A DNA stretch of 64,000 nt, from contig CANJUF010000001.1 of NCBI GenBank assembly GCA_947477745.1, positions 124,001-188,000 on the forward strand, written 5' to 3'. The position numbers were made by a program, and so were the translations under genes. The DNA comes from Sphingomonadaceae bacterium. GTDB lineage: Bacteria > Pseudomonadota > Alphaproteobacteria > Sphingomonadales > Sphingomonadaceae. The notes below the pieces were generated by a model. It worked only from the letters and a program-made list of their open reading frames with translations, made no database searches and was not told the origin of the DNA. Positions 45,909 through 53,342 of the stretch are shown here, one piece after another; the first letter of the stretch is position 1, and each line of letters begins with the position of its first letter.

Positions 45909-46175
45909 ATGAAGCGCAGCAGGTTCAGCGAAGAGCAGATCATCGCGATTTTGAAGGAACAGGAAGCGGGCATGGCGACGGCAGATGTTTGCCGCCGCCA
46001 CGGGATCAGCTTGGCGACGTTCTACAAATGGAAGTCGAAGTATGGCGGTCTGGAGGTCTCCGATGCACGGCGCCTGCGGACGCTCCAGGAGGAGAACGCC
46101 CGGCTGACGAAGCTGTTGGCCGAAGCGATGCTCGACAATGTGGTGCTGAAGGATCTGGCATCAAAAAAATGGTGA
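45909..46175 (+). CDS. IS3-family transposase OrfA
   Basis: 88 residues: MKRSRFSEEQIIAILKEQEAG, DVCRRHGISLATFYKWKSKYGG, then a leucine-zipper-like helix (RLRTLQEENARLTKLLAEAML). This is the HTH DNA-binding half of the transposase. It ends at an A7 run (46163-46169), the slippery site where -1 frameshifting makes OrfAB. Complete, but inactive without OrfB. Confidence 0.92.
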   Translation: MKRSRFSEEQIIAILKEQEAGMATADVCRRHGISLATFYKWKSKYGGLEVSDARRLRTLQEENARLTKLLAEAMLDNVVLKDLASKKW

Positions 46176-46376
46176 CGCCCGGCGCTAAGCGTGAAGCTGT
46201 CGCTCATGCCCGCCAACATCACGGGCTGAGCGAGCGTCGGGCGTGCAACCTGGTGGGCGTGAGCCGGCGGGTGATCCGGTATCGATCATCGCGGCCAGAC
46301 GATGGTCCGCTGCGGCAACGGCTGCGAGAGCTAGCGGCAGAGCGTCGCCGGTTCGGCTATCGCCGTCTGGGCTACG
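46169..46376 (+). pseudogene. IS3-family transposase OrfB, 5' fragment
   Basis: In the -1 frame relative to orfA, MVTPGAKREAVAHARQHHGL and ERRACNLVGVSRRVIRYRS match the N-terminal HTH_21-like region of IS3 OrfB; it continues to RRFGYRRLGY and is cut before the DDE catalytic core. The remaining frame to 46399 is antisense to the ParB fragment. Confidence 0.88.
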
Positions 46377-46448
46377 CGCATTGCGCGGGTTGGACTTGAG
46401 CATCGTCGTTGACATAAATTCAACGCGCGGATGGATATTGGCAGTCAT
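46377..46448 (-). pseudogene. First 24 codons of a ParB-like (nuclease/methyltransferase-linked) gene
   Basis: AAGGAG precedes ATG 46448; the frame reads MTANIHPRVEFMSTTMLKSN then PRNA. The KSNPRNA motif is the start of the ParB-N domain found in phage/ICE-linked DNA methyltransferases and ParB-like proteins (LKPNPRNAR). It is cut exactly at the IS3 remnant. It is the next gene after the 244-residue hypothetical on the same strand. Confidence 0.7.
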
Positions 46449-46503
46449 GAGGATTGCTCCTTGCAAACGGGAGCATCCCATCTATCGGCGCGACGCCGGC
46501 GCG

Positions 46504-47238
46504 CTAAGGACAATAAATCGGAATATTCGGCTCAAATGCTTCAAGCCGGTAACCTCGCCGCAACGTGATTCCGCAATCCCGATCAAAGCTGGCTCCATAC
46601 AACGGAAAGAGATCGGAGAACCGAAGCGGTTTGCCAGCGTATTCCTTCCTTATCCTGCGCACGCTGTCGACCAGCCGGGTCACGGTGAGAGTTTCGTCGA
46701 GATCCTGAAAAAATAACGGCACCACCTGACTCACCCCGTCTGCGAAATGAGGATCGTAGACGCTGTCGCGACATTTTCTGGCGAGTACTGGCCTTCCGGT
46801 GACTTCCTGTGCAAGCGCCATGACTCCTGACACTTGTAGATCGAGGAAAGCGTCATCTGGTCGACCTCTGCGCGGTCGAAGCAGCTCCACCGTCTTTGCG
46901 GCTGCCAACTGGATATGCCGCTGGCTCACCGCGACGTTTTCTGCGTTCGCCATCGCCCGTGCATGGTGAGAAATCACCATCTCGATTTCAGGATGGATCC
47001 TGTCCCCTCGACGTTTCGCAGGATACTTGCGCGCAAGTCTGCGACGAAGCCGCTCCAGCGAGGCGTTGAAAGCGACATTGTCGCCGGCGTGAGCCGCTCT
47101 CCCGATCAGAAAACTGTGCTTCAGATAAGCGAGACGCTTCTGGAACTCGACCACCAGCAAGGCTTCGCGAGCAGGATCTGAGACCAGATTGATCGCCGCT
47201 GGCAAATTGGAGGGGTCGTTTGTACGGGGGCGTGGCAC
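46504..47238 (-). CDS. Hypothetical protein of a mobile-element context
   Basis: 244 residues from a GTG preceded by AAGGAG (MPRPRTNDPSNLPAAINL). Strongly basic in the middle (RRRLARKYPAKRRGDRIHPE) and predicted mainly helical; C-terminal part has RLVDSVRRIRKEYAGKPLRFSDLF. I do not recognise a domain. It was probably upstream of the ParB-like gene in a phage or ICE module. Start and ribosome site are clear, so it is likely a real gene. Confidence 0.65.
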   Translation of the reverse strand: MPRPRTNDPSNLPAAINLVSDPAREALLVVEFQKRLAYLKHSFLIGRAAHAGDNVAFNASLERLRRRLARKYPAKRRGDRIHPEIEMVISHHARAMANAENVAVSQRHIQLAAAKTVELLRPRRGRPDDAFLDLQVSGVMALAQEVTGRPVLARKCRDSVYDPHFADGVSQVVPLFFQDLDETLTVTRLVDSVRRIRKEYAGKPLRFSDLFPLYGASFDRDCGITLRRGYRLEAFEPNIPIYCP

Positions 47239-47645
47239 CAGAACTCCTTTGCAATTTCAACCTAGCAGAACGTGCTCCGCAGTGCCAGTTTCCCTCAGTG
47301 CTTCCCTGCAGGTTCCCTGTTCCATCGAGCAGGGAAAATCTGAATAAATCTGGCGCAATTCTGCCGGTTTATCGTAGCAGTTTGTTCCAAAGCCCGGCGC
47401 AAATGCCGTTTTTCCGTGTAGATTGCCTGCCTATCAGGGAAAGCGGAAGTGAGAGACGTTTGCTCCGGACTGCGCCGCGCACCAGGCAGTCCTGAATACC
47501 TCCCCCTTGTGGGGCACTCGCGGTTATGTCCGCGACAAGTGACGCATGCCGGATTTGGCATTGCTCCCAGATACGCATGGCAATAGGCTGAACTCCCTTT
47601 TCAAGCGCCCAAAACGGGTGACGCGAAGGGCGAGAGGACGGCGTC
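47239..47645. other. Intergenic region upstream of the P450 operon
   Basis: About 400 bases. The left half contains repeated TTCCCT units (TTCCCTCAGTGCTTCCCTGC, GTTCCCTGTTCC) and A/T-rich DNA, apparently mobile-element debris. The right half, ending GGCGAGAGGACGGCGTC before the P450 ATG, should hold the P450 promoter, but I see no confident boxes or operator. Confidence 0.4.
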
Positions 47646-48839
47646 ATGGAAATTCCGGAAAATGTCCCGGCTGACCGGGTCATAGATCTGGACGTTTATA
47701 ACCCAGCGCCCGAACTCGATGATCCGGCACAGGCCTGGAAGGCGCTTCATGCCCGCGACGAGGCGCTGCTCTGGACGCCGCGCAATGGCGGGCACTGGGT
47801 GGCGACGCGCGGGAGCTCGATCCGCGCGATCCTCGAAGATCACGAGAGCTTTTCATCGAACGTGCTGATGGTTCCGAGGGAGCGCGGCCTTTCCAATCTT
47901 CTGCCCACGGCTGCCGACCCGCCGCGCCACCGCCCGTTCCGGATGGTGATCCAGCAGGCCTTTACGCCCGCCTCGGTCCGCAGCCGCGAGGAGGGCATCC
48001 GCGCACTCAGCCGCGATCTCATCGCCCGGATCGCGCCGCTTGGGCAGGCGGATTTCATGCGCGATTTTGCCTCACGGCTGCCCACCGGCGTGTTCCTGCA
48101 GATCGCCGATCTTCCGACCGAGCATTTCGACCTGCTCTACGGCTGGATGGAAGCGGTGATGCGGCCCGACGGTTCGGCCGATCAGGGTGAACTGATGCAG
48201 CGCTTTGCCGATTACCTGTTGCCGATTCTGACCGAGAGGAAGGCCAACCCGGGCGGCGACGTGATCAGCGCGATTGCCACGGCCCGGATCGAAGGGCAGC
48301 CGATCACGCAGGACGATGCCGTCAACATGGCGACGACGCTGCTGCTGGGCGGGCTCGATACGGTGGCCGCGCTGATGTCGTTCGTGTGGGATCATCTGGC
48401 GCGCGATCCAGCGCTGCAGCGCTTGCTTGCCGACAGCCCCGAGCGCATCCGCGACGCGGTCGAAGAATTCTGCCGCCGCTTTCCGGTCGGCACCAATACC
48501 CGCATCACGGCGCGCGACACCGAAATCGACGGGGTGACGATCCACAAGGGCGATCTGGTCACCACCCCGCAAATCCTCCATGCGCTCGACGAGCGCGAAT
48601 ATCCTGACCCGCTGAGGTTCGACATCGACCGCCAGACCGGCGGCTATTCGTCGTTCGGCCACGGTGTCCACCGCTGCCCCGGCTCGTTCCTCGGCAAGAT
48701 GGAACTGCGCATCGCGCTGGAGGAATGGCTTGCCGCGATCCCCGCGTTCGGGATCGCGCCGGGCGCGCGTGTCAGGGTGACGCCGGGCGTGACGGCGGGC
48801 ATATTCAGCCTGCCGCTTACCTGGCCGGCAGCTGCCTGA
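47646..48839 (+). CDS. Cytochrome P450
   Basis: 397 residues, soluble bacterial class. The heme-binding loop is FGHGVHRCPGSFLG with Cys344 as thiolate ligand; the I-helix is LLLGGLDTVAA with the Asp-Thr pair; the K-helix ExxR is EEFCRRF. It hydroxylates an organic substrate using electrons from a ferredoxin, and a ferredoxin gene lies two genes downstream. Its stop overlaps the Rieske start (TGATG), so the operon is translationally coupled. Preceded by a clear GAGAGGA ribosome site. Confidence 0.95.
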   Translation: MEIPENVPADRVIDLDVYNPAPELDDPAQAWKALHARDEALLWTPRNGGHWVATRGSSIRAILEDHESFSSNVLMVPRERGLSNLLPTAADPPRHRPFRMVIQQAFTPASVRSREEGIRALSRDLIARIAPLGQADFMRDFASRLPTGVFLQIADLPTEHFDLLYGWMEAVMRPDGSADQGELMQRFADYLLPILTERKANPGGDVISAIATARIEGQPITQDDAVNMATTLLLGGLDTVAALMSFVWDHLARDPALQRLLADSPERIRDAVEEFCRRFPVGTNTRITARDTEIDGVTIHKGDLVTTPQILHALDEREYPDPLRFDIDRQTGGYSSFGHGVHRCPGSFLGKMELRIALEEWLAAIPAFGIAPGARVRVTPGVTAGIFSLPLTWPAAA

Positions 48840-50203
48840 TGGGGTTCGATGCCGAAGGCGCGCGGGGCATGGCCGATGTCTGCGCCATCCTTGCCGGAGA
48901 CACGGTGCCGCCGCCGCCCGAGTATTTCGACAGCGGCAGCGAGAACCCCGGCAGCGAGCCGGTTTCCAAGCACTGCATGATCAGCCCGGACTATGCGCGC
49001 GCCGAGGCGCGGCACCTGTGGCGCAAGGTGTGGCAGATGGCCTGCCGCGAGCGCGCCATCCCCGAGGTCGGCGATTACACGGTCTATGACATTCTCGATC
49101 AGTCGGTGATCGTGGTGCGCACCGGGCAGCAGGAATTTTCCGCCTATCACAATGTCTGCCAGCACCGCGGCATCCGGCTGGTGACCCAGGCCGGAAAGCT
49201 CGGCGAGCGCGGCCAGTTCATGTGCCCGTTCCACGGCTGGTGCTACGACCGGCAAGGCAAGCTCAAGGCCCTGCCGCGCGCATGGGACTTCCCCTCGCTC
49301 GATCCTGCGAAGGTCGCGCTGCCTGCGCTAAAGGTCGATTGCTGGGACGGCTGGGTCTTCGTCAATTTCGATCCCGATGCGGCGCCGCTCGCCGACTACC
49401 TTGGCGACATGCTGCCGCGCCACTTCGCGCTTTGGCCGCAGGCCGAGCGGCACCTCGTCAGCCACGCGGCCAAGATCATCCGCTGCAACTGGAAAGCCGC
49501 CTTCGAAGCTTTCCTCGAGGTCTACCACGTGCCCGTCACTCACCCGACGGGCGGGCAGTTTGCGACCGACATCGCCACGAAATACGACGAGTTCGGCTCG
49601 CATGGCCGGATGCATCTGCTGAAATTCCACGCACCCAAGGGGGTTTCGGAGCAGGATCTCGTCGATCACTGGATCGGCATGGGACTGGCGGCGGGCAAGG
49701 ACGATATCCCGCAGGTTCCGCAGGGCCGCCGCGCGCGCGGGGTGCTCGCGGACTATCAGCGTAATCAATATTCCCGGCGGACCGGGCGCGATTTCAGCCG
49801 GTTCAGCGATGCCGAGATGCTCGATACGCTCGAGTACTTCGTGTTCCCCAACTTCGCGCCCTGGGGCGGCTTCGGCACCAACCTTGCCTACCGTGTCCGT
49901 CCCAACCGCGAAGATCCCGACTCGTGCCTGTTCGAGGTGATGGTGACCGCGCCGGACCCTGCTGGCGAGAAACCGGCCGATGCGCCGCCGACCCTGCTGG
50001 CCGAAGGCGCGTCGTGGATGGAAGCGCCGGGCATGAGCGGCCTAGGCAAGATTCTCGACGAGGACGTGGCGAACCTCGAACGGGTGCAGCAGGGCCTGCA
50101 TTCGGACGGCTACCACACGATGCATTTTGCCCGCTATCAGGAGCGGCTGATCCGCCACTTGCACCGCACCGTCGATGCGTACCTGGCGGCAGGCGAGAGC
50201 TGA
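48839..50203 (+). CDS. Rieske oxygenase, large subunit
   Basis: 454 residues from ATG 48839, which overlaps the P450 stop. Rieske centre: CQHRGIRL and CPFHGWCYD. Mononuclear iron: EAFLEVYHVPVTHP plus the later acidic EDVANLERVQQGL. Paralogue of the enzyme at 1-2.5 kb. It is cytoplasmic and probably trimeric, and needs a ferredoxin, which is encoded next. Substrate unknown. Confidence 0.94.
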   Translation: MGFDAEGARGMADVCAILAGDTVPPPPEYFDSGSENPGSEPVSKHCMISPDYARAEARHLWRKVWQMACRERAIPEVGDYTVYDILDQSVIVVRTGQQEFSAYHNVCQHRGIRLVTQAGKLGERGQFMCPFHGWCYDRQGKLKALPRAWDFPSLDPAKVALPALKVDCWDGWVFVNFDPDAAPLADYLGDMLPRHFALWPQAERHLVSHAAKIIRCNWKAAFEAFLEVYHVPVTHPTGGQFATDIATKYDEFGSHGRMHLLKFHAPKGVSEQDLVDHWIGMGLAAGKDDIPQVPQGRRARGVLADYQRNQYSRRTGRDFSRFSDAEMLDTLEYFVFPNFAPWGGFGTNLAYRVRPNREDPDSCLFEVMVTAPDPAGEKPADAPPTLLAEGASWMEAPGMSGLGKILDEDVANLERVQQGLHSDGYHTMHFARYQERLIRHLHRTVDAYLAAGES

Positions 50204-50204
50204 A

Positions 50205-50534
50205 TTGGTCAGGGTCACCTTCACCGATCAGCTCGGCCATTCGGTCTCTATCGACCATCCGCCGGAATGCAGCCTGATGGAAGCAGCGGTCGAGAACGAA
50301 ATCACCGGCATCGAGGCGCAGTGCTACGGAGCAGCCGTGTGCGGCACCTGCCATGTCTATGTAGGTCCGCAGTGGCTCGAGGCGGCAGGCGAGAAAAGCG
50401 AATGGGAGCAGGCCATGCTCGATGCCCTGCCACTCGCGCGCGCAGAATCGCGGTTGTCCTGCCAGATCGTGCTTTCAGACCGGATCGACGGCGCAGGCTT
50501 TATCCTGCCCGAACGGCAGGAGTCGCTCGAATGA
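50205..50534 (+). CDS. 2Fe-2S ferredoxin
   Basis: 109 residues from a TTG at 50205 with GCGAGAG upstream (alternatively an earlier GTG-type start). The plant/adrenodoxin-type cluster ligands are CYGAAVCGTC, three cysteines, and the fourth in SRLSCQI. It carries electrons to the P450 and/or the Rieske oxygenase, with the reductase presumably encoded elsewhere. The stop overlaps the SDR start (ATGA). Confidence 0.92.
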   Translation: MVRVTFTDQLGHSVSIDHPPECSLMEAAVENEITGIEAQCYGAAVCGTCHVYVGPQWLEAAGEKSEWEQAMLDALPLARAESRLSCQIVLSDRIDGAGFILPERQESLE

Positions 50535-51490
50535 CAGAACAACTCCGCTTTGACGGGCGCGTGGCGCTGATCACCGGGGCTGGGCGCGGAATGGGCCGCG
50601 AGCATGCGGAGTTCCTTGCCGGGCGCGGGGCAACCATAGTGGTTGCCGACCTTGGCACCGCCACCGACGGCAGCGGCAAGGACGAAGCGGTGGCAGTGCA
50701 AACTGTCGAGGTCATCCGTTCCGCTGGCGGCAAGGCGAGCGCGTGGACCGGCGATCTCGCCACCGAAGCGGGCGCGCGCGGCGCGGTCCGCCATGCTCTT
50801 TCCGAGCATGGGCGTCTGGACATTATCGTGCACAACGCTGGCTTCTCGCGCAGCGTGCCGTTTGCACAGGCCAAGATCGCTGACCTCGACGATCTCTATG
50901 CCATCAATACCCGCGCCGCCGCATTGATGGTCAGCGAAGCCTGGCCGGCGATGACCGCGCAGGGGCACGGCCGCATCGTCTTTGTCGGATCGACCGCAAT
51001 GTACGGGATGTCCGATGCGGTCTATTATTCAGCGATCAAGGCGTCCTATCTCGGCCTGACCCGAAGCCTCGCCGAAGCGGGGCGGGATCACGGTATCGCC
51101 GTGAACCTGATCGGGCCAAGCGCCGTCAGCCGCCTTGCCGACACGATCGAGGAATCCGAATTCAAGCGCTGGTTCTTCGAGACCATGAAGCCCGAACTGG
51201 TAACCGCGCTGGTCGCCTATCTCGTGCACGAGGATGCGACGGTGAACGGAGAGAGCTTTGCCGCTGCCGGCGGGCGCGTAGCGCCGATCCTGATGGGCGA
51301 GGCATATGGCTTCATCGACCGGGAATTGACCCCCGAGGGGATCGGCAAGGCGATCGCCCGGATCCGTGACCAATCGAGCTTCGAGCCATTTGCCGATTAT
51401 GTAACTTCGGCGGCGCGGTTGATGGAGCTTCTGGGCTATTCGCCGAGCCAGCCGCTCGGTCCGCTTACTTTTCATGAGCCGGACCGCTAG
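50531..51490 (+). CDS. Short-chain dehydrogenase/reductase
   Basis: 319 residues, longer than classical SDRs. Cofactor motif TGAGRGMG, the DLA-type motif, VHNAGF (NAG), the catalytic Ser in FVGSTAMYG and YYSAIKAS with Tyr and Lys. The C-terminal extension of about 60 residues (YVTSAARLMELLGYSPSQP) is shared with the paralogue at 61.4 kb. Similar to 17-beta-HSD4-like enzymes, so it likely oxidises a hydroxyacyl or alcohol produced by the oxygenases of this operon. Confidence 0.93.
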   Translation: MTEQLRFDGRVALITGAGRGMGREHAEFLAGRGATIVVADLGTATDGSGKDEAVAVQTVEVIRSAGGKASAWTGDLATEAGARGAVRHALSEHGRLDIIVHNAGFSRSVPFAQAKIADLDDLYAINTRAAALMVSEAWPAMTAQGHGRIVFVGSTAMYGMSDAVYYSAIKASYLGLTRSLAEAGRDHGIAVNLIGPSAVSRLADTIEESEFKRWFFETMKPELVTALVAYLVHEDATVNGESFAAAGGRVAPILMGEAYGFIDRELTPEGIGKAIARIRDQSSFEPFADYVTSAARLMELLGYSPSQPLGPLTFHEPDR

Positions 51491-51496
51491 CGCGCC

Positions 51497-52492
51497 TCAA
51501 ACCAGCCGTTCGATAAGCCAGTAGCTCGCCGTCATGCCGATGCCGTAAGTCGAGATGCGAATTGCCGGTGCGACGGCCACAGCGGCAATGCGCCTCACCC
51601 CCTCGATGGCGGCAAGACAGGCGAAAACGATCAGCAACTGCCCCGCCTCGACCCCGAGATTGAAGGCAAGAAGTGCGGCGGGCACGTCGCTTTCGGGCAG
51701 GCCTATCTCGCGCAGCGCGCCCGCGAAGCCGAAACCGTGGAGCAGCCCGAAGACGAAGGCGGCGATCCACGGCGCACGCTCCGTCAGTCCCTTTCGGTCA
51801 GGCCTCTGCTTCACGATCTCGAGCGCGAGAAACACGATCGACAACGCGATCAGCGCCTCGACCGGCTCCTGCGGCAGGCCGATCAATCCCAGCGTCGTCC
51901 CCACCAGAGTAATCGAATGGGCCGCAGTGAAGGCGGTTGCGGCCTTGGCGACTGCCCATGCACGGCGCAGCAGCAGGACCAGTGCAATCACGAACAGCAG
52001 GTGGTCATAGCCCAGCACGATGTGCTCGATGCCGGTCACGAAATAGGTGCGGGCAACCTGCCATGAACTGGCCCGGGCGCGGATCTCGGTCGTTGGCTCG
52101 GCCGCCGTCAGCCGCGAGGCCTGGACCGGACGGCCGAGCGGCGCAACCCGCACCAGGACGTCGCTGCGGGCCGCGGCAAGACCGGACAGGCCGATCCGCG
52201 ATCCCGCGACATTGCCGGTGCAGGTCATTTCGTAGCGCGATACCAGCGCCCGGTCGGCGATTTCGCGGCGCGGTTCGCCCCCCGCCTTGCACGGCTCTGG
52301 CAGAACCGGTTCAATCCGCGCAGGCATTCCGGCAACCAGCGGCGCCTTCCAGACCAGCGACCAGCGCGCCGCATCCTTCTGCGTTAACTCGAGGTATCCG
52401 GGCCGCAGCTCGTCAGCCGCGCCGGGCGCGGGAAGAGCCAGCAGAAGCGCGCCGAGCAGCGCGTCAAACCAGCGCCGCAAAACCGTGCTCAC
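51497..52492 (-). CDS. HupE/UreJ-family membrane protein with periplasmic domain
   Basis: 331 residues: a signal/anchor (LLGALLLALPAPGA), a beta-rich domain of about 120 residues, and then about six helices. The helical part carries GIEHIVLGYDHLLFVIALVLLLRRAWA and FTAAHSITLVGTTLG, and later FGLLHGFGFAGALREIG, the conserved His motifs of HupE/UreJ metal transporters. It is probably a nickel or other metal permease, though this long variant is uncharacterised. The PPIase stop overlaps its start. Confidence 0.9.
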   Translation of the reverse strand: MSTVLRRWFDALLGALLLALPAPGAADELRPGYLELTQKDAARWSLVWKAPLVAGMPARIEPVLPEPCKAGGEPRREIADRALVSRYEMTCTGNVAGSRIGLSGLAAARSDVLVRVAPLGRPVQASRLTAAEPTTEIRARASSWQVARTYFVTGIEHIVLGYDHLLFVIALVLLLRRAWAVAKAATAFTAAHSITLVGTTLGLIGLPQEPVEALIALSIVFLALEIVKQRPDRKGLTERAPWIAAFVFGLLHGFGFAGALREIGLPESDVPAALLAFNLGVEAGQLLIVFACLAAIEGVRRIAAVAVAPAIRISTYGIGMTASYWLIERLV

Positions 52493-53334
52493 GGCTTTTC
52501 AATCGTGATTGCATAGCTATCGAGCAGCGCCTGATAAGCAGCGGCTTCGCGCGCTTCGATGGTAGCGGCGCGCCAGTCGTTCTCGACTTGCTGGCGAACC
52601 TCGGCGAGCCGGGGCGGTCGCGGCGCACTCGCGGCGCGCAGGCGCACCAGATGCATGCCATAGCCCGAAGGCACCGGCCCGCGCCACGCGGGCGAAGGCT
52701 TGCCCGCCAGAACCGCCAGTTCATCGGCAAACTGGTCGCCGAACTCGCGTTCGATCTCGCTTCGGCTCGCGCGCTCCATCGCGCGGGGCACCGAAAGCGG
52801 ATCGCCCAGCTTTTGCCAGTCGGCACCCTGGCCAAGCCGAGCAAGCACATCCCTTCCGCGTTCGCGGGCTTCGGCTGGATCGTGCTGGCCAAGATAGACC
52901 TGATCGAAGCTGATCACCGCGCTGCCGCCATATTTCGACGGATTGGCGCCGATCATCTTCTGCAGTTCGGCATCGCCCGGCTCTTCGCTCTCGACGCTGG
53001 AGCGGGCGAAGTATTCCATCTTCTGGCGCAGCCGCTGGCGGATCACCTCGTCTCCCTGATCGAGACCGAGCCGCCGCGCCTCGCGATAGTAGACCTCATC
53101 CTTGATAAAGTCGCGGATCAGGCCGTCTACCTCGCGCGGACTGGGCGCCCGCCGGAAGGTCTGGGCGAACTGCGCGGCAAGGCCTTCGACCTGCGCCCGC
53201 TCGATGACGATCGTGCGACCTGCTGGATCGACCTCGGTGCCGCGCCAGGCGAAGAACACGAAGATCGCAAGACCGCCCAGAAGGAAATGGACCAGCGGCT
53301 CGCGGCGCAGGCCCCACAATCGATCCCCTATCAT
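52489..53334 (-). CDS. Membrane-anchored peptidyl-prolyl isomerase (parvulin-like)
   Basis: 281 residues from ATG 53334 (the track's longer version overlaps the DUF3604 end). One N-terminal helix (FLLGGLAIFVFFAW) tethers a periplasmic helical domain (RAPSPREVDGLIRDFIKDEVYYREARRLGL) and a parvulin-like core (AGKPSPAWRGPVPSGYGMHLVRL). It assists folding of exported proteins. It lies 8 bp after the DUF3604 gene and overlaps HupE. Confidence 0.85.
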   Translation of the reverse strand: MIGDRLWGLRREPLVHFLLGGLAIFVFFAWRGTEVDPAGRTIVIERAQVEGLAAQFAQTFRRAPSPREVDGLIRDFIKDEVYYREARRLGLDQGDEVIRQRLRQKMEYFARSSVESEEPGDAELQKMIGANPSKYGGSAVISFDQVYLGQHDPAEARERGRDVLARLGQGADWQKLGDPLSVPRAMERASRSEIEREFGDQFADELAVLAGKPSPAWRGPVPSGYGMHLVRLRAASAPRPPRLAEVRQQVENDWRAATIEAREAAAYQALLDSYAITIEKP

Positions 53335-53342
53335 CACCGGGA

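Larger units (their letters stand above)
45845..46376 (+). mobile_element. Truncated IS3-family insertion sequence
   Basis: The left end begins TGACGTGCTCCCCTGAAA, an IS3-type terminal repeat with TG end, followed by orfA and the start of orfB in the -1 frame. The right end is missing: orfB stops at codon ~68 where a ParB-like gene fragment begins. About 530 bp remain of an expected 1.2 kb. Confidence 0.8.
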
